Notes: generated by a model from the letters alone, not told the origin. A stretch of DNA of 64,000 bases from Pseudarthrobacter sulfonivorans (GCF_014712225.1 NZ_JACXBW010000007.1:1-64000), one strand, 5' to 3'; numbered from the stretch's first letter, positions 53,479 through 63,097 are shown. Made by a program: numbers and translations.

Positions 53479-53548
53479 GTCATGCCGTTCTCGCTCGCGC
53501 GGACATGAATAGGTATTCCCAACGAACTCCTGGTGGAACCCGAGAAGT

Positions 53549-54728
53549 ATGGAGGGCGCTGTCGTGGCCCCTGAAGCTGAAGACGTATCGAACTATGTGG
53601 CAGCAGAAGCCGCGCCTGCCCTGACTGACCCCGGCAGTGTCCGCATGACACCGGAAGAGCGCATCGCCGCACTGACGGATGATCTCCATACGATCCTGGA
53701 GCAGGCCGTTGAATCGCCATCGCACTGGCAGGTGCTGCTGGACGCTTCGGCAACGCTTTGGCGCTACTCAGGTGGCAACGTCGCCCTGCTCATGATGCAG
53801 ATGGCCCAGCGCGGCACCGAGGAGCCCACCCTGGTTGCCGGGTACAAGGAATGGGAACGCCACGGCCGCACCGTTCTCCGTGGCGAGCACGCACTGTGGG
53901 TGATCGCCCCCCGCACGTCACGAGTCCAACAGGTGACTCTTCCTGACGGCACGCGGCAGCAGGTTTCTCCCGGCGAGAAGCTGCCACGCGGTGCTGTCGA
54001 CGATGGAAAAAAGACAATCATCGTAGGTTGGCGTGGTCAGGCGGTCTTTGACGTCTCGCAGACACAGGGGAACACCACTGTTGGTACCCCGCACCATCGA
54101 CGGACCGGAGGCGGACGCCGCTGAGCTCTGGCGGTCCCTCTCAGAAGTGGCGAGCCGGCACGGCTTCAGGGTCGACGTCACGGATGCCCAGTACGGGCTG
54201 ACGAGTGGCTTTACGGATTTCACGCAGCGCCGGATCCAAGTTGGTGCCTGGCTGGGCCCAGAAGAGCGTTCGGCGGTCCTTGCCCACGAGCTTGGGCATG
54301 TGCTCCTCCACGGGCCAAACGACGAGGTCGGGCGGTTATATGGCAGCAGTGCGGACCATCGCGGGCTTGCCGAGGTCGAGGCCGAATCGGTCGCCTATAC
54401 AGTGCTGAGGGCCCATGGGATCGACCGCGGGGAGCAATCAGCGTTGTACCTGTTGGGATGGGCAGACTCTGTAATCCGAACTCAGCGTTCCGCATTCGAG
54501 CAGGACATGTACAGCCCACACCCAACGTCCCGGGTGGATGTAGCCAGGTCGGTCCTCGGCCGCGTCACCGCAGCCACCAAGGGCATCCTCGAAATCACCA
54601 ATCCGCGTGGGTTTGGAGGGAGGATCGCAGCCGCTGGTGCAGACCCGCGGGTCAGCCAACCGGCTACGTATGCAGGAGTGGAAGAGCCAGCCAGGCCGAC
54701 TGTTGGACCGGTGATGGCCGGACCATGA
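53549..54728 (+). pseudogene. Frameshifted ArdC-ImmA/IrrE antirestriction-type gene
   Basis: Frame one (53549 on) gives an ArdC-like N-terminal domain (SGGNVALLMMQMAQRG, ending near AVFDVSQTQG). Frame two (to 54728) gives an ImmA/IrrE-type zinc peptidase domain with HELGHVLLH. The frame changes by one base at the GGGGAA near 54068-54075. Joined, about 393 residues make the ArdC N-terminal/ImmA arrangement common on conjugative elements, where ArdC-type proteins protect incoming DNA. The shift at a G-run means sequencing error must be excluded. Confidence 0.65.
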
Positions 54729-54794
54729 GGACTGCACCGTCTGTCCGGTGGGAGGTTTGCCAGCGGCAGAGGGCATGCCTGCATTGGAGAGATC

Positions 54795-55660
54795 GTGTCC
54801 TCTGACGATGCTGCAGGGACGGTAACCCGGCGCGTTGAACGGGTTGACTCCGGGGATCTCAGGACTGCCAAGGCCGGCATTTGGAGCGGATACGTCTATT
54901 CGACGCCGGAGGCCGTGGGGCTGCCATACTCTGACGTCCAGATCCCAGTTGAGAACGGCGTGGCGCCCGCCTGGAAGTTCACATCGACAGAAGTGTCGCG
55001 GAATGCTTCCACGTGGGCAATCCACATCCATGGTTTGGGTGGTTCGAGAGCCGGCGCCCTCCGCGGTGTGCCCGTTACGGACCGACTGGGATACACATCC
55101 TTGGTTGTGTCACTCCGCAACGACCGTGATTCTCCTGCATCGTTGGATGACAGGTATCACTTGGGCAGACCGAATGGCACGACGTTGAAGCGGCGGTTTC
55201 GTATGCCGTTGGGCAAGGGGCACGCCATATAGTGCTCTTCGGATGGTCTCTCGGTGCCTCAATCGCCCTTCAGCTGGCGGCATCTTCGGACTTCCGGGAC
55301 CGCATCTCTCGGCTCGTGCTCAATGCACCGGTTATCGATTGGAGTAGCACGCTGGTGGCCAATGCGCGCTCCAGCATGCTTCCTGGTTGGGTTGCACGGC
55401 TTGGACTGCAGATGCTTGGTTCTTCCGGAACGCGCTGGATCACTGGCTTGGATTCGCCCTTGAACTTTCATGCCTTGGACTTCTTGGCACGGGCGGACGA
55501 ACTCAGTGTCCCCCTGCTTGTCATTCACAACGAAGGGGACCGGTCGACACCTTTTGCCATTTCTCGCGAGTTCGTCACCCGGCGCCCCGAGCTGCCGACG
55601 CTGCTCACTTTCCCGTCCGCGGAGCACACGCAGGAGTGGAATTCCGATCCGGACGGATGA
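54795..55660 (+). pseudogene. Broken alpha/beta hydrolase gene
   Basis: Frame one (GTG 54795, GGAGAG upstream) reads to HIHGLGGSRAGALRG and SLRNDRDSP. From about 55168 the other frame continues EWHDVEAAVSYAVGQGARHIVLFGWSLGAS (nucleophile elbow GWSLG), LLVIHNEGDRSTPF and EHTQEW. Restoring one C in GACCGAATGG joins them. A TGA at 55658 replaces a likely TGG, after which the frame continues NAAVENWLRS. One shift plus one nonsense change makes a true pseudogene likely. The substrate is unknown. Confidence 0.65.
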
Positions 55661-56757
55661 AACGCGGCGGTGGAGAACTGGCTCCGATCCGGCCGCCGTC
55701 GTCGTCCGTATCCCTCTGACTGCGGGGCTTGTGACGCTTCGAGTCCCCGGCCCCGGTAGGCAGTGCCCTTGTCCATGCTCCTGCCAGCGACCGGACCGGT
55801 TCCGATCATTCGGTCGCGGAGCCTGGCCTGGCGATAGTTGGGGTCGGCTTCTAGGGCGAGTTCCAGGAACTGGTGGGCCTTGCTGCCTCTGCCTTCCCAC
55901 CAGTTGATGAACGCGATGCCAGTCAGGGATGGAGCCGAGTGCCTAGCGCCGCTGTGCGTGTAGGCATGAACGAGTAATAGCTCAGCCCACCCGACCCGGG
56001 ACCACGCCGGTTTGCCGTGTGTTTGGGCTGGGAGGATCCGGTGCATGGGTTCGACGATTCTGGCGATGTCGGCCATGAGTTGGTCGCGGATGGCGGGAAC
56101 TGGAGGTTCGCGATCAGGCCGATGGTCTGCTCGTCATCTGGGTATGTCTTCGCTTCGAGCATTTTTGTCCTGAGCGTTCAGGCCTGTTCCATTGCGTCCC
56201 AGTGGTTCAGGCTTTGGGTTGCGGTGACACGGTTCTCAACGACATCTCGGGTCTGGGATTCTTTGGTCGATGCTGGCAGCGTGATGCGGTTGGTGGGTTC
56301 GATGGTACTGCCGCGGTAGACGAGCTTCGGCGTTGATCTGGCCGGATTGGGTGGCACTCAGGGGGAGCCGGACGCCCTTCTGGGGATCGCCGTCGTACTG
56401 TGATACCGTCTGGTCTCCGACGAGGAGTCCTTTCCTGATGATGAGTCCTCGCTCGGCGAGGGCGCCCGTGAGCGTTGCGATGGTTGCCGCGCGTGGCTTG
56501 TGTTCGCCATTTATTGGTTCCGAGGTGTAGACGGCGAAGACCACACCTTCGGCGCTGGAGTCGTGGCTGAGGTATCCGGCCACCATCTTTGCGTAGCTGG
56601 TTTCGGTGCTTGGCTTCGGCAGGTCGACGCGGAGAGTTGCCCCTACGTGGTTGTCGGCGAGGGTGATGCAGACCAGGCTTTCTTCGGGCCAGAAGCCCAG
56701 GGTGTGGCCGATGAAACTGAGGACGTCGGCGGGGGTTTTGATGGTGAGCGATTGCAT
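55525..56757 (-). pseudogene. Multiply frameshifted DUF4192 gene
   Basis: ATG 56757 (AAGGAAG upstream) starts a clear DUF4192 protein: SLTIKTPADVLSFIGHTLGF, EESLVCITLADN and GYLSHDSSAEGVVFAVYTS. Near 56325 the frame slips (continuing LVYRGSTIEPTNRITLP), near 56190 a TGA interrupts (AMEQA), and near 56080 it slips again (DQLMADIARIVEPMHRIL, HQFLELALEADPNYRQA). At least three lesions are present. DUF4192 proteins are common near actinobacterial conjugation genes; function unknown. The 3' end overlaps the broken hydrolase, and the true C-terminus is uncertain. Confidence 0.7.
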
Positions 56758-57281
56758 GTTTCTTCCTTTCTCCTTCAGCGGCTGGCCGGCACAGGGCGTG
56801 TCAGTCAGATGTGTGAGTGTTCTGATAGCGGAATCACCGCTGGGGTTTGAGCATCCGGAGTGCAGCAACTTGGGGAACCGGGAGCGGCGCAAGATTTCGA
56901 GAGGAAACAAGCGACGGATGAACGCCGAAGGAAACTTTGGCTTGTGACCGGCGCGTCGCGCCCTGGTTGCGCGGAGGACCCGCCCAGCGATGATGGGGAT
57001 CAGAATGACAAACAGCGAAGATGCTTCGGTCGTTCATGGGTGTGTTTCGGCGGCACGGCATGACACCAGAGCGGGTTTTCGATCGCGAGTGCCGTTAGTG
57101 CGGCTCCGTCATCGTCTTTTGCGCTGGAATTGAACGCCCGTGGCGTGGGTTCAAAGGTCTGATCGAGGCGTGTCCGCGCGCAATCCTAGGGAGTTAAGTG
57201 CTTCTTGGCCGCGTTCAGCGATCGCTTGGTGCCCCAGTAGCAGCCTTTTGCTTCACGGCGAAGGACAGTAGGCTCTGCCCC
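56758..57281. other. Non-coding stretch
   Basis: About 520 bases between the DUF4192 pseudogene and the pentapeptide-type gene. I see no gene or repeat. Confidence 0.4.
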
Positions 57282-58682
57282 ATGCCAAATGCGGACATAG
57301 AGCAAGTCCCAGACGAAAGTGGATCCCGAGAAAATGGTAGCGGCACCAACCGTTCGATCTTTTCGGCTCTAGTTCTCTGGAGCGGAATTGGGATCGCTCT
57401 TGGTGTCATCGTCGAGATCCTCTTCGCGCAAATGGCCTCGGGGACATGGCTTTGGGAGTGGCGCCTCAATCTCGACTCTGCTCGATGGTATGACGTCACC
57501 CGAAGTGCGATTGCCACCGTAGGACTCTTCGGACTAGGCGGGGCAGCGCTCCTCGCTTATAGACGTCAGCAGACAGCGGAGGAACAGCATGTTTTGGACC
57601 GCGAAAAACAGTCTCTCGAATTACGAAAGCATTATGCGGCAGACACTACCGAGCTGCGGTCAAGGTATGCCAACGCGTCTGCACAATTAGGTCATGATAA
57701 ACCAGCAGTGCGTTTAGCAGGTGTGTACGCAATGTCTGCCTTAGCGGAAGACTGGAGGAAGGCCGGAGTTCCAGCCCAACAGCAAGTATGCGTCGATGTG
57801 CTGTGCGCCTATATAAGGATGGCTTATAACCCCAAGTCTAAGAAGGCTAGATCCGGGGAACGAGAAGTTCGCTTTGCCATTATTGACGTGGTAAATGCCC
57901 ACTTACAGGAGCCTGCCTCGCAAGAGTCTTGGTGCAGGCTAGACCTCGACTTTAGCGGCGCCACCTTTGACGGAGCTGATTTCCGTGGTGCAAAGTTTAT
58001 GGGTCGGGTCTCCTTTGTTCAGGCCGATTTCACTTCAGGCGACATCATCTTCAACGACACGAAGTTCTCGGGTGGGACGACATTCAAGGCAGCGACTTTC
58101 TCGGGTGCTAACGTCACCTTCAGTGGTTCGGAAATTTCCGCAAATAGCGTCAACTTTGAACATGCATCTTTTTCCGGCGGACATGTCTTGGTTGAGGGAA
58201 TGTTACTTACTGCCGGTTCTCTTAATTTCAGGGAGGCTAAATTTTGCGGGAGTAGGGTGTACTTCGGGTCGATTTTTTGTGGGACTCAGGTCTCTTTTGA
58301 GTGGGGAGAATTCTCTGCTGGCGTTGTGCGCTTTGACATGATGGTAACGGATGGCAAGATCTCCTTTTACTGCGCCCGCTTCACTGGCGCCCGAGTCGAC
58401 ATCAATGCTGAACTTTCCGGAGGGCAAATAGTTTTTCATCGGGCAAAGTTCAGCGGCGGCGAGGTGAACTTCGGGGGAACCGGATTCCAAGGAACGGATG
58501 TTTCATTTAAGGACTGTTCAGGCGCGGCTCCTGGAATCTTATCGTTTGAATACCTGCGGTCTCTGGCACATCCACCCGTAGTCCCGTGGGGCCGTGGTGC
58601 CTCTCCCAGCTGGGTCTACCCCAAGTTCTGGCCGCCGAACGAGGAATCGGGGGATCGACCCCGGCAGGCCCCAGTCAGATGA
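57282..58682 (+). CDS. Pentapeptide-type beta-solenoid membrane protein
   Basis: A 466-residue protein. Two membrane helices (about residues 27-50 and 76-95) are followed by a charged helix and the segment YANASAQLGHDKPAVRLAGVYAM (split around residues 130-152), which in actinobacteria precedes pentapeptide repeats. Residues about 220-430 carry irregular repeats of the form FSGGxVxF/AxFSG, a quadrilateral beta-solenoid. ATG 57282 is chosen; upstream frame reading is unlike protein. The gene is AT-richer than its surroundings and is the last gene before attR. Function unknown; some such proteins mimic DNA or act as membrane sensors. Confidence 0.65.
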   Translation: MPNADIEQVPDESGSRENGSGTNRSIFSALVLWSGIGIALGVIVEILFAQMASGTWLWEWRLNLDSARWYDVTRSAIATVGLFGLGGAALLAYRRQQTAEEQHVLDREKQSLELRKHYAADTTELRSRYANASAQLGHDKPAVRLAGVYAMSALAEDWRKAGVPAQQQVCVDVLCAYIRMAYNPKSKKARSGEREVRFAIIDVVNAHLQEPASQESWCRLDLDFSGATFDGADFRGAKFMGRVSFVQADFTSGDIIFNDTKFSGGTTFKAATFSGANVTFSGSEISANSVNFEHASFSGGHVLVEGMLLTAGSLNFREAKFCGSRVYFGSIFCGTQVSFEWGEFSAGVVRFDMMVTDGKISFYCARFTGARVDINAELSGGQIVFHRAKFSGGEVNFGGTGFQGTDVSFKDCSGAAPGILSFEYLRSLAHPPVVPWGRGASPSWVYPKFWPPNEESGDRPRQAPVR

Positions 58683-59078
58683 GCAGCAACGCCTGGCGCT
58701 GTACTATTCGGGGCTCGTGGCCGGTCGAAGAACCACTTGACCGGCCTTGCGCGGTCTCGCATTCAGAACGCTCCCTTGCACTGGCGTGATTTCAGAACCC
58801 GCGCGCTCGGGCCCGGGGCCGCGCCCCGAAGACATTGAACTACCGGGGAATCGGCGGCAGCTTCGAGTGGTCCGTTGCGTGGACTAGTGGCTAAGTGAGT
58901 TCGTTTGGGCGTGGCGGTTTGCCGATGGACGCAATCTTCGCCACACGTTTACCCCACGGAAATGATGAAAAACGGTGACATTTCACGGACCTTCCCCTGC
59001 CTAGAAAATGGCTAGATTCCGGTGGATCAGCAACACAACACAAGGCCTTGGCAGCCAATGATATGGACTGTCCCCTGA
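58683..59078. other. Right end of the element, non-coding
   Basis: About 400 bases with no gene before attR. No integrase arm-type repeats could be recognised by eye. Confidence 0.4.
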
Positions 59079-59113
59079 GAAGAGGTCAGGAGTTCGAATC
59101 TCCTTAGCTCCAC
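59079..59113. repeat. attR: 35-bp direct repeat of the tRNA-Ala 3' end
   Basis: Identical to 12147-12181, from GAAGAGGTCAGG through CTTAGCTCCAC. Upstream sequence (TCCCCTGA) does not continue the tRNA, so this is the right boundary copy. Confidence 0.9.
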
Positions 59114-59379
59114 AGATTTCTAGGTTTTATATTGCGCGATCGCCGCTGGCGCCGTGGGCCAGCCGCTGATACAACCCTCAGTCCTCGACTATGGCACTTA
59201 GCGTGCGGCCAAGTTCAGGTTTGCGCGGTGACGGCGGGGGGAAACAGACGGGCGGGACCTCAGGACTGGCAGCCTGCCACCGCGAGCGAGGGGCCGGATA
59301 GCGTCCTGGGCCGGAGGGAGCGGCAACCGCAGTTCCCCGCCTGGTTTCCGTGACAGAATGTGAACCGGCGTTATTCGGA

Positions 59380-59401
59380 GTTCGCATCGAAGAGGTCAGG
59401 A
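59380..59401. repeat. Third, 22-bp tRNA-Ala fragment downstream of attR
   Basis: 22 bases identical to tRNA positions 12138-12159 (last base of the anticodon stem, anticodon loop, 3' stem and variable region). It lies about 270 bases beyond attR and 108 bases before the ABC-F start. It may be the scar of an older integration. Confidence 0.75.
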
Positions 59402-59508
59402 CCTGGGCCCCTTCGGCTCCGCACATATCTACTGAGCGGCCACGATCAATAGTGGCCGCGGCCGGGCTTTCCCGGGCCATCAGCCAGCACCTGGATTGGA
59501 CACCATCA

Positions 59509-61104
59509 ATGAGCTTGATCCGGCTGAACGACGTCAACGTCAGTTTTGAAAAGACCCAGGTACTCCGCGAGGCCTTCTTCAAGCTTGAGGCCGGAGACCG
59601 TGTGGGCCTGATCGGCAAGAACGGATCCGGCAAGTCCACCATCCTCAAACTGGTCCAGGGCCAGGTTGCCCCGGACAGCGGAACCGTTGCCGTCGAGTTG
59701 GGGACCAAGGTGGCCTACTTCTCCCAGTTCTCCGAACTGAACGGCGAGTCCACGATTTCCGAGGTCCTGGACGGCCTGTTCGCCCACGTGAAGGAGATCG
59801 AGGCCGAACTCGCCGGCATCAACGCCGCCATTGCCGCTGATTCCTCCGATAACGCGCGGCTGGACGAGCTGATCCACCGCCAGTCGGAGCTGTTCGAGGC
59901 CATGGACCGGCTGGACGGCTGGGACTACCAGCGCAGCATCGACAAAGTCCTCACAACCCTCGGCTTCAGCGAACACCACCGCACCTGCGCCATCGACGAG
60001 CTCTCCGGCGGCTGGCGGAACCGCGCAGCACTGGCGAAAATCCTGCTCGAGGCCCCGGACGTCCTGCTGCTGGATGAACCCACCAACTATCTGGACGTTG
60101 CCGGCGTCGAATGGCTCGAAGGCTGGTTCAGGACGTTCAAGGGCGCCGCGATCATCGTCTCGCACGACCGGAAGTTCCTGGACTCCGTTGTCACCCGGAT
60201 CATCGAGGTGGAGAACTACCACCTCCACGAGTACCCGGGAAACTTCGCCGAGTACGTGGTGGCCAAACAGTTCCGGCTCAAAAGCCTGGAAAGCCAGTTT
60301 GTCCACGAGTCGGAGCTGCTCGCGTTCGAAGCCGAGGGGATCTCCGACCGCCGTGAGGCTGCCAAGGCCGCGGGCAAGGGCCTGGCGAACCAGCTGGCCA
60401 GGATCAAGAAGTCCAGGGCGCCCCGGCCAGTGGACCAGATCATCACGGAGATCTATGGCGGACTCTACGTCAAGGACGTCCTGTGCCGGGTGGAATCGCT
60501 GGGCAAGGCCTACGGCGGCAGGACTCTCTTCAGCGGCCTGAGTTTCGAGATCGGCCGCGGCCACCGGATCGCGGTCATCGGAGCCAACGGCAGCGGCAAG
60601 ACCACGCTGCTGCGCGCGCTCACCGGTGAAGAGCCGGCTGATGCCGGCAGCGTGGCCTGGGCCAAGGGCGCGGGCATGGTTTCGTACAACCAGGTACTTG
60701 AAGAACTGGACGACGACGACACGGTCACCCACGCGGTGAACGCGATGCCGGACAGCCTGGCCCTGACCGCGACGAAGAAATCCGTCAACAGGTTCCTGGC
60801 GATGTTCCAGTTTTCCGAAGCCGACCTGAAGCAGCGAATCGGGAACCTCTCCGGCGGCCAGCGGGCCCGGGTGGCGATGGCCCAGTGCCTGCTCTCCGGC
60901 GCCTCCGTGCTGCTCCTTGACGAGCCCACCAACCACCTTGACCTGTCCAGCACCCAGGTCATGGAGCGCGCCCTGCTGCACTTTCCGGGGGCAGTGGTGG
61001 TGGTCAGCCACGACCGTTTCTTCACGGACAAGATCGCCAACCGCAGGCTGGTATTCAGCACGGCAGACTCAGGCCACGGGGCAGTTAACCTGCAGGCCAG
61101 CTAA
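59509..61104 (+). CDS. ABC-F family ATP-binding protein
   Basis: A 531-residue soluble protein with two ABC domains and no membrane part, the ABC-F layout of translation factors and ribosome-protection proteins. Walker A motifs are GKNGSGKST (about 36-44) and GANGSGKTT (about 358-366). Signatures are LSGGWRN and LSGGQRAR, each followed by LLLDEPTN with the Walker B aspartate and glutamate. The linker between them (about 245-320) is basic and helical. ATG 59509 is preferred; the frame upstream reads through the tRNA fragment. Whether it confers antibiotic resistance cannot be said. Confidence 0.92.
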   Translation: MSLIRLNDVNVSFEKTQVLREAFFKLEAGDRVGLIGKNGSGKSTILKLVQGQVAPDSGTVAVELGTKVAYFSQFSELNGESTISEVLDGLFAHVKEIEAELAGINAAIAADSSDNARLDELIHRQSELFEAMDRLDGWDYQRSIDKVLTTLGFSEHHRTCAIDELSGGWRNRAALAKILLEAPDVLLLDEPTNYLDVAGVEWLEGWFRTFKGAAIIVSHDRKFLDSVVTRIIEVENYHLHEYPGNFAEYVVAKQFRLKSLESQFVHESELLAFEAEGISDRREAAKAAGKGLANQLARIKKSRAPRPVDQIITEIYGGLYVKDVLCRVESLGKAYGGRTLFSGLSFEIGRGHRIAVIGANGSGKTTLLRALTGEEPADAGSVAWAKGAGMVSYNQVLEELDDDDTVTHAVNAMPDSLALTATKKSVNRFLAMFQFSEADLKQRIGNLSGGQRARVAMAQCLLSGASVLLLDEPTNHLDLSSTQVMERALLHFPGAVVVVSHDRFFTDKIANRRLVFSTADSGHGAVNLQAS

Positions 61105-61126
61105 AACCTGGAGCCGCCGGCTAAAC

Positions 61127-62122
61127 CTAAAGCCAGCCCTTCCGCTTGAAGATGGTGTACATCAGGGTTGCGGTGGCTGCCATGAGCACGATCGCCATGG
61201 GGTAGCCCCAGGCCCAGTGAAGTTCGGGCATGTGGTCGAAGTTCATCCCGTAAACCCCCGCCACGAACGACGGTGCGAAGAAGATCGCCGCCCATGAGGA
61301 GATCTTCTTGACCTGCTCGTTCTGTTCGGCGCTGGCCTCGTTCTGCCGGTTGGCGGTCAGGGTTCCGTCCAGGGTGAGGGCGTTCTGCAGCAGGTCACGG
61401 AACGAATCCGCACGGGAGATCACCCTCTCCACGTGGTCCTCCACGTCGCGAAGGCTGTGCTGCAGTTCGGTGTTCACGCCATACTTTTCGAAGCCCCGCC
61501 GGAGCTGCTCCATCATCTCCGGCAGGGGATGGATGGCCCGCTGGAACTGGATGACTTCGCGGGCGAGCTCATAGATCCTGCGGGAGACGCTGTTGTCCCC
61601 GCTGAACAGCTGGTCCTCAATCTCGTCGATATCGTTCTCCAGGCCGGCCACCACCGGTGCGTAGTCATCCACCACCATGTCCAGCAAGGCGTACAGGACC
61701 GCTTCCGGGCCGTGCCGGAGCAGGTCGGGACGGTCCTCCAGGCGCCGCCGCACCCGGCCCACGCCGGCCATTTCTGCATGCCGGATGGTCACCACGAAGT
61801 TCCGGCCGGTGAAGACGTGAAGCTCGCCGAACTCCACGGTCTCGGTTGAGTCCAGGTAGCGTGCGGGCCGGAGGACTGTGAACAGATTGTCCTCATAGCG
61901 TTCCAACTTGGGCCGCTGGTGCGCCGAAATGGCGTCCTCCACCGCCAAAGCGTGCAGCCCGAACTCGCTGGCCACGGCAGCCATTTCCGCAGCGGTGGGC
62001 CGGTACAGCCCGATCCAGGCCATGCCTCCATGATCGGTGAGCGTTTCGAAAGTCTGCTCCAGGCTTTGGGGCTCTGCACTGCGGAGGCCGTCGACGTAGA
62101 CGGCGTTATCGATGATGGTCAT
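61127..62122 (-). CDS. CorA-type magnesium/divalent cation channel
   Basis: A 331-residue protein with a large N-terminal cytoplasmic domain and two C-terminal membrane helices. The CorA signature GMN is in VYGMNFDHMPEL at the end of the first helix, and the protein ends in the basic tail FKRKGWL. It works as a pentamer importing Mg2+. ATG 62122 lies one base after the stop of the upstream DUF1761 gene, so the two are co-transcribed. Confidence 0.92.
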   Translation of the reverse strand: MTIIDNAVYVDGLRSAEPQSLEQTFETLTDHGGMAWIGLYRPTAAEMAAVASEFGLHALAVEDAISAHQRPKLERYEDNLFTVLRPARYLDSTETVEFGELHVFTGRNFVVTIRHAEMAGVGRVRRRLEDRPDLLRHGPEAVLYALLDMVVDDYAPVVAGLENDIDEIEDQLFSGDNSVSRRIYELAREVIQFQRAIHPLPEMMEQLRRGFEKYGVNTELQHSLRDVEDHVERVISRADSFRDLLQNALTLDGTLTANRQNEASAEQNEQVKKISSWAAIFFAPSFVAGVYGMNFDHMPELHWAWGYPMAIVLMAATATLMYTIFKRKGWL

Positions 62123-62123
62123 C

Positions 62124-62549
62124 TCAGGGCATCGCCCCAATGATGGCGCCGGCCACCGTCATGGCGAGCAGGTCGTGCCCGGAGTCGATGAGGGTGACTG
62201 CCGCCGGACGGCCGGCGAACCCGTTGTGGATGAAATGGCCTCCCGCCCGGAACACCAATGCCAGCACCAAGGCGAACCAGCCGCCCGCCACAGCATTGTC
62301 CAGGCCCAGTTTGCTGATCAGCACAGCCAGCAGAACGGCGGTCAGGGCTGCGGCCGCCATCATGGGAACCCAGATGCCGGCACCGCCGCTGATGTCCTTG
62401 AGGTCCTCCTCCGTCTTGCCAATCGCGGCCATCCAGCGCCTGCCCAGGACGGCGGGCATGTACCAGACAAAGCCGATGACCATGCTGGAGATGAACGCCA
62501 GCAGCACGGCGAGCCAGTTGAGCTGGGAGATATGTGAGAGCCAATCCAT
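62124..62549 (-). CDS. DUF1761 membrane protein
   Basis: A 141-residue protein with four hydrophobic segments and the DUF1761 start (LNWLAVLLAFISSMVIGFVW, about residues 10-29, then RWMAAIGKTEED). Function unknown. It lies upstream of corA with one base between, and the Lrp-type gene is 10 bases further upstream, suggesting one operon. Confidence 0.85.
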   Translation of the reverse strand: MDWLSHISQLNWLAVLLAFISSMVIGFVWYMPAVLGRRWMAAIGKTEEDLKDISGGAGIWVPMMAAAALTAVLLAVLISKLGLDNAVAGGWFALVLALVFRAGGHFIHNGFAGRPAAVTLIDSGHDLLAMTVAGAIIGAMP

Positions 62550-62559
62550 GCTGAAAATC

Positions 62560-63075
62560 CTAGTCTTTGCCTGGTGCGGCCTGTGCGAGGCGGCTGATCA
62601 GGGGTTCGGTGCGGTAGGGGATGTGGGTATGGAGCGCCAGGACTGTTTCGGTCCGGATGACACCCTTGATGCGGAGGATCTGGCGGAGGGCGGACTGCAG
62701 ATTGTGCGTATCGGTGGCCACGACGCGGCACCACACATCGCCCCGGCCGGAAATCTCGTGGACCTCCAAAACCTGGGGCAGCAGCCGGAGGGCGCCCACC
62801 ACGCCGTCCAGTTCCCGGTGTGTCACTTCGATCGTGACGAACGCGACGACGTCGTACCCCACCGCCGCGAGGTCAATCTCGCGCCCGCCGTCGTGCAGCA
62901 CCCCGGCGCGGAGCAGGCGCCGGACGCGCGACTGAGCCGTGTTGCGTGCAACCCCCAGCAGTTCGCTGAGTTCCCCGATCTGGACGCGCGGATCGCGGAT
63001 GAGCTCCAGCAGGATCTTCAGGTCGGTGGAATCAAGAGTATGCAAACTGTCACTTTCGGTTATCTCCGGCACCAC
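62560..63075 (-). CDS. Lrp/AsnC family transcriptional regulator
   Basis: A 171-residue regulator. The N-terminal helix-turn-helix (STDLKILLELIRDPRVQIGE, then ARNTAQSRVRRLLRAGVL) is followed by an AsnC ligand-binding domain (VVAFVTIEVTHRELDG, later GRGDVWCRVVATD). Such proteins sense amino acids. It diverges from the MFS transporter and an inverted repeat lies at its start, so it probably regulates itself and perhaps the transporter. Confidence 0.88.
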   Translation of the reverse strand: MVPEITESDSLHTLDSTDLKILLELIRDPRVQIGELSELLGVARNTAQSRVRRLLRAGVLHDGGREIDLAAVGYDVVAFVTIEVTHRELDGVVGALRLLPQVLEVHEISGRGDVWCRVVATDTHNLQSALRQILRIKGVIRTETVLALHTHIPYRTEPLISRLAQAAPGKD

Positions 63076-63076
63076 A

Positions 63077-63097
63077 AATTGCGTGTTTTGCTCAATT
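63077..63097. promoter_or_regulatory. Inverted repeat, Lrp-type operator candidate
   Basis: AATTG (63077-63081) and CAATT (63093-63097) flank an AT-rich 11-base centre directly upstream of the Lrp start, in otherwise GC-rich sequence. Typical of Lrp autoregulatory sites. Confidence 0.4.

Larger units (their letters stand above)
12147..59113. mobile_element. Integrated conjugative-type element in tRNA-Ala, apparently decaying
   Basis: Bounded by a 35-bp perfect direct repeat (12147-12181 and 59079-59113) that is the 3' end of the tRNA. It carries an integrase-excisionase-regulator operon near the left end and a partial type IV secretion gene set (TcpC-like, transglycosylase, DUF6112-like, VirB6-like, SCO6880/PrgI-like, VirB4, VirD4). 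Cargo includes a protease/Tc-toxin locus and a nuclease-PIN gene. No relaxase or replication gene was recognised. Several backbone genes are frameshifted and two transposase remnants are present, so transfer is probably impaired. The length is about 47 kb. Confidence 0.85.

Noticed and set aside
52992..53624. A 210-residue plus-strand frame after the nuclease gene
   Set aside because: It runs out of frame across the DUF4913-like fragment and into the ArdC start, so it cannot be a real gene.
12147..59113. The element as a prophage
   Set aside because: Integrase and excisionase fit, but no capsid, portal, terminase, tail or lysis genes are present, while several type IV secretion genes are. 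The large toxin protein is Tc/Rhs, not a tail protein.
59350..59508. An upstream start for the ABC-F protein at 59350
   Set aside because: It would translate through the tRNA fragment and add 53 residues absent from ABC-F proteins; ATG 59509 begins the normal first strand.
59506..61011. A 501-residue open frame antisense to the ABC-F gene
   Set aside because: A shadow frame; the plus strand has unmistakable ABC motifs throughout.
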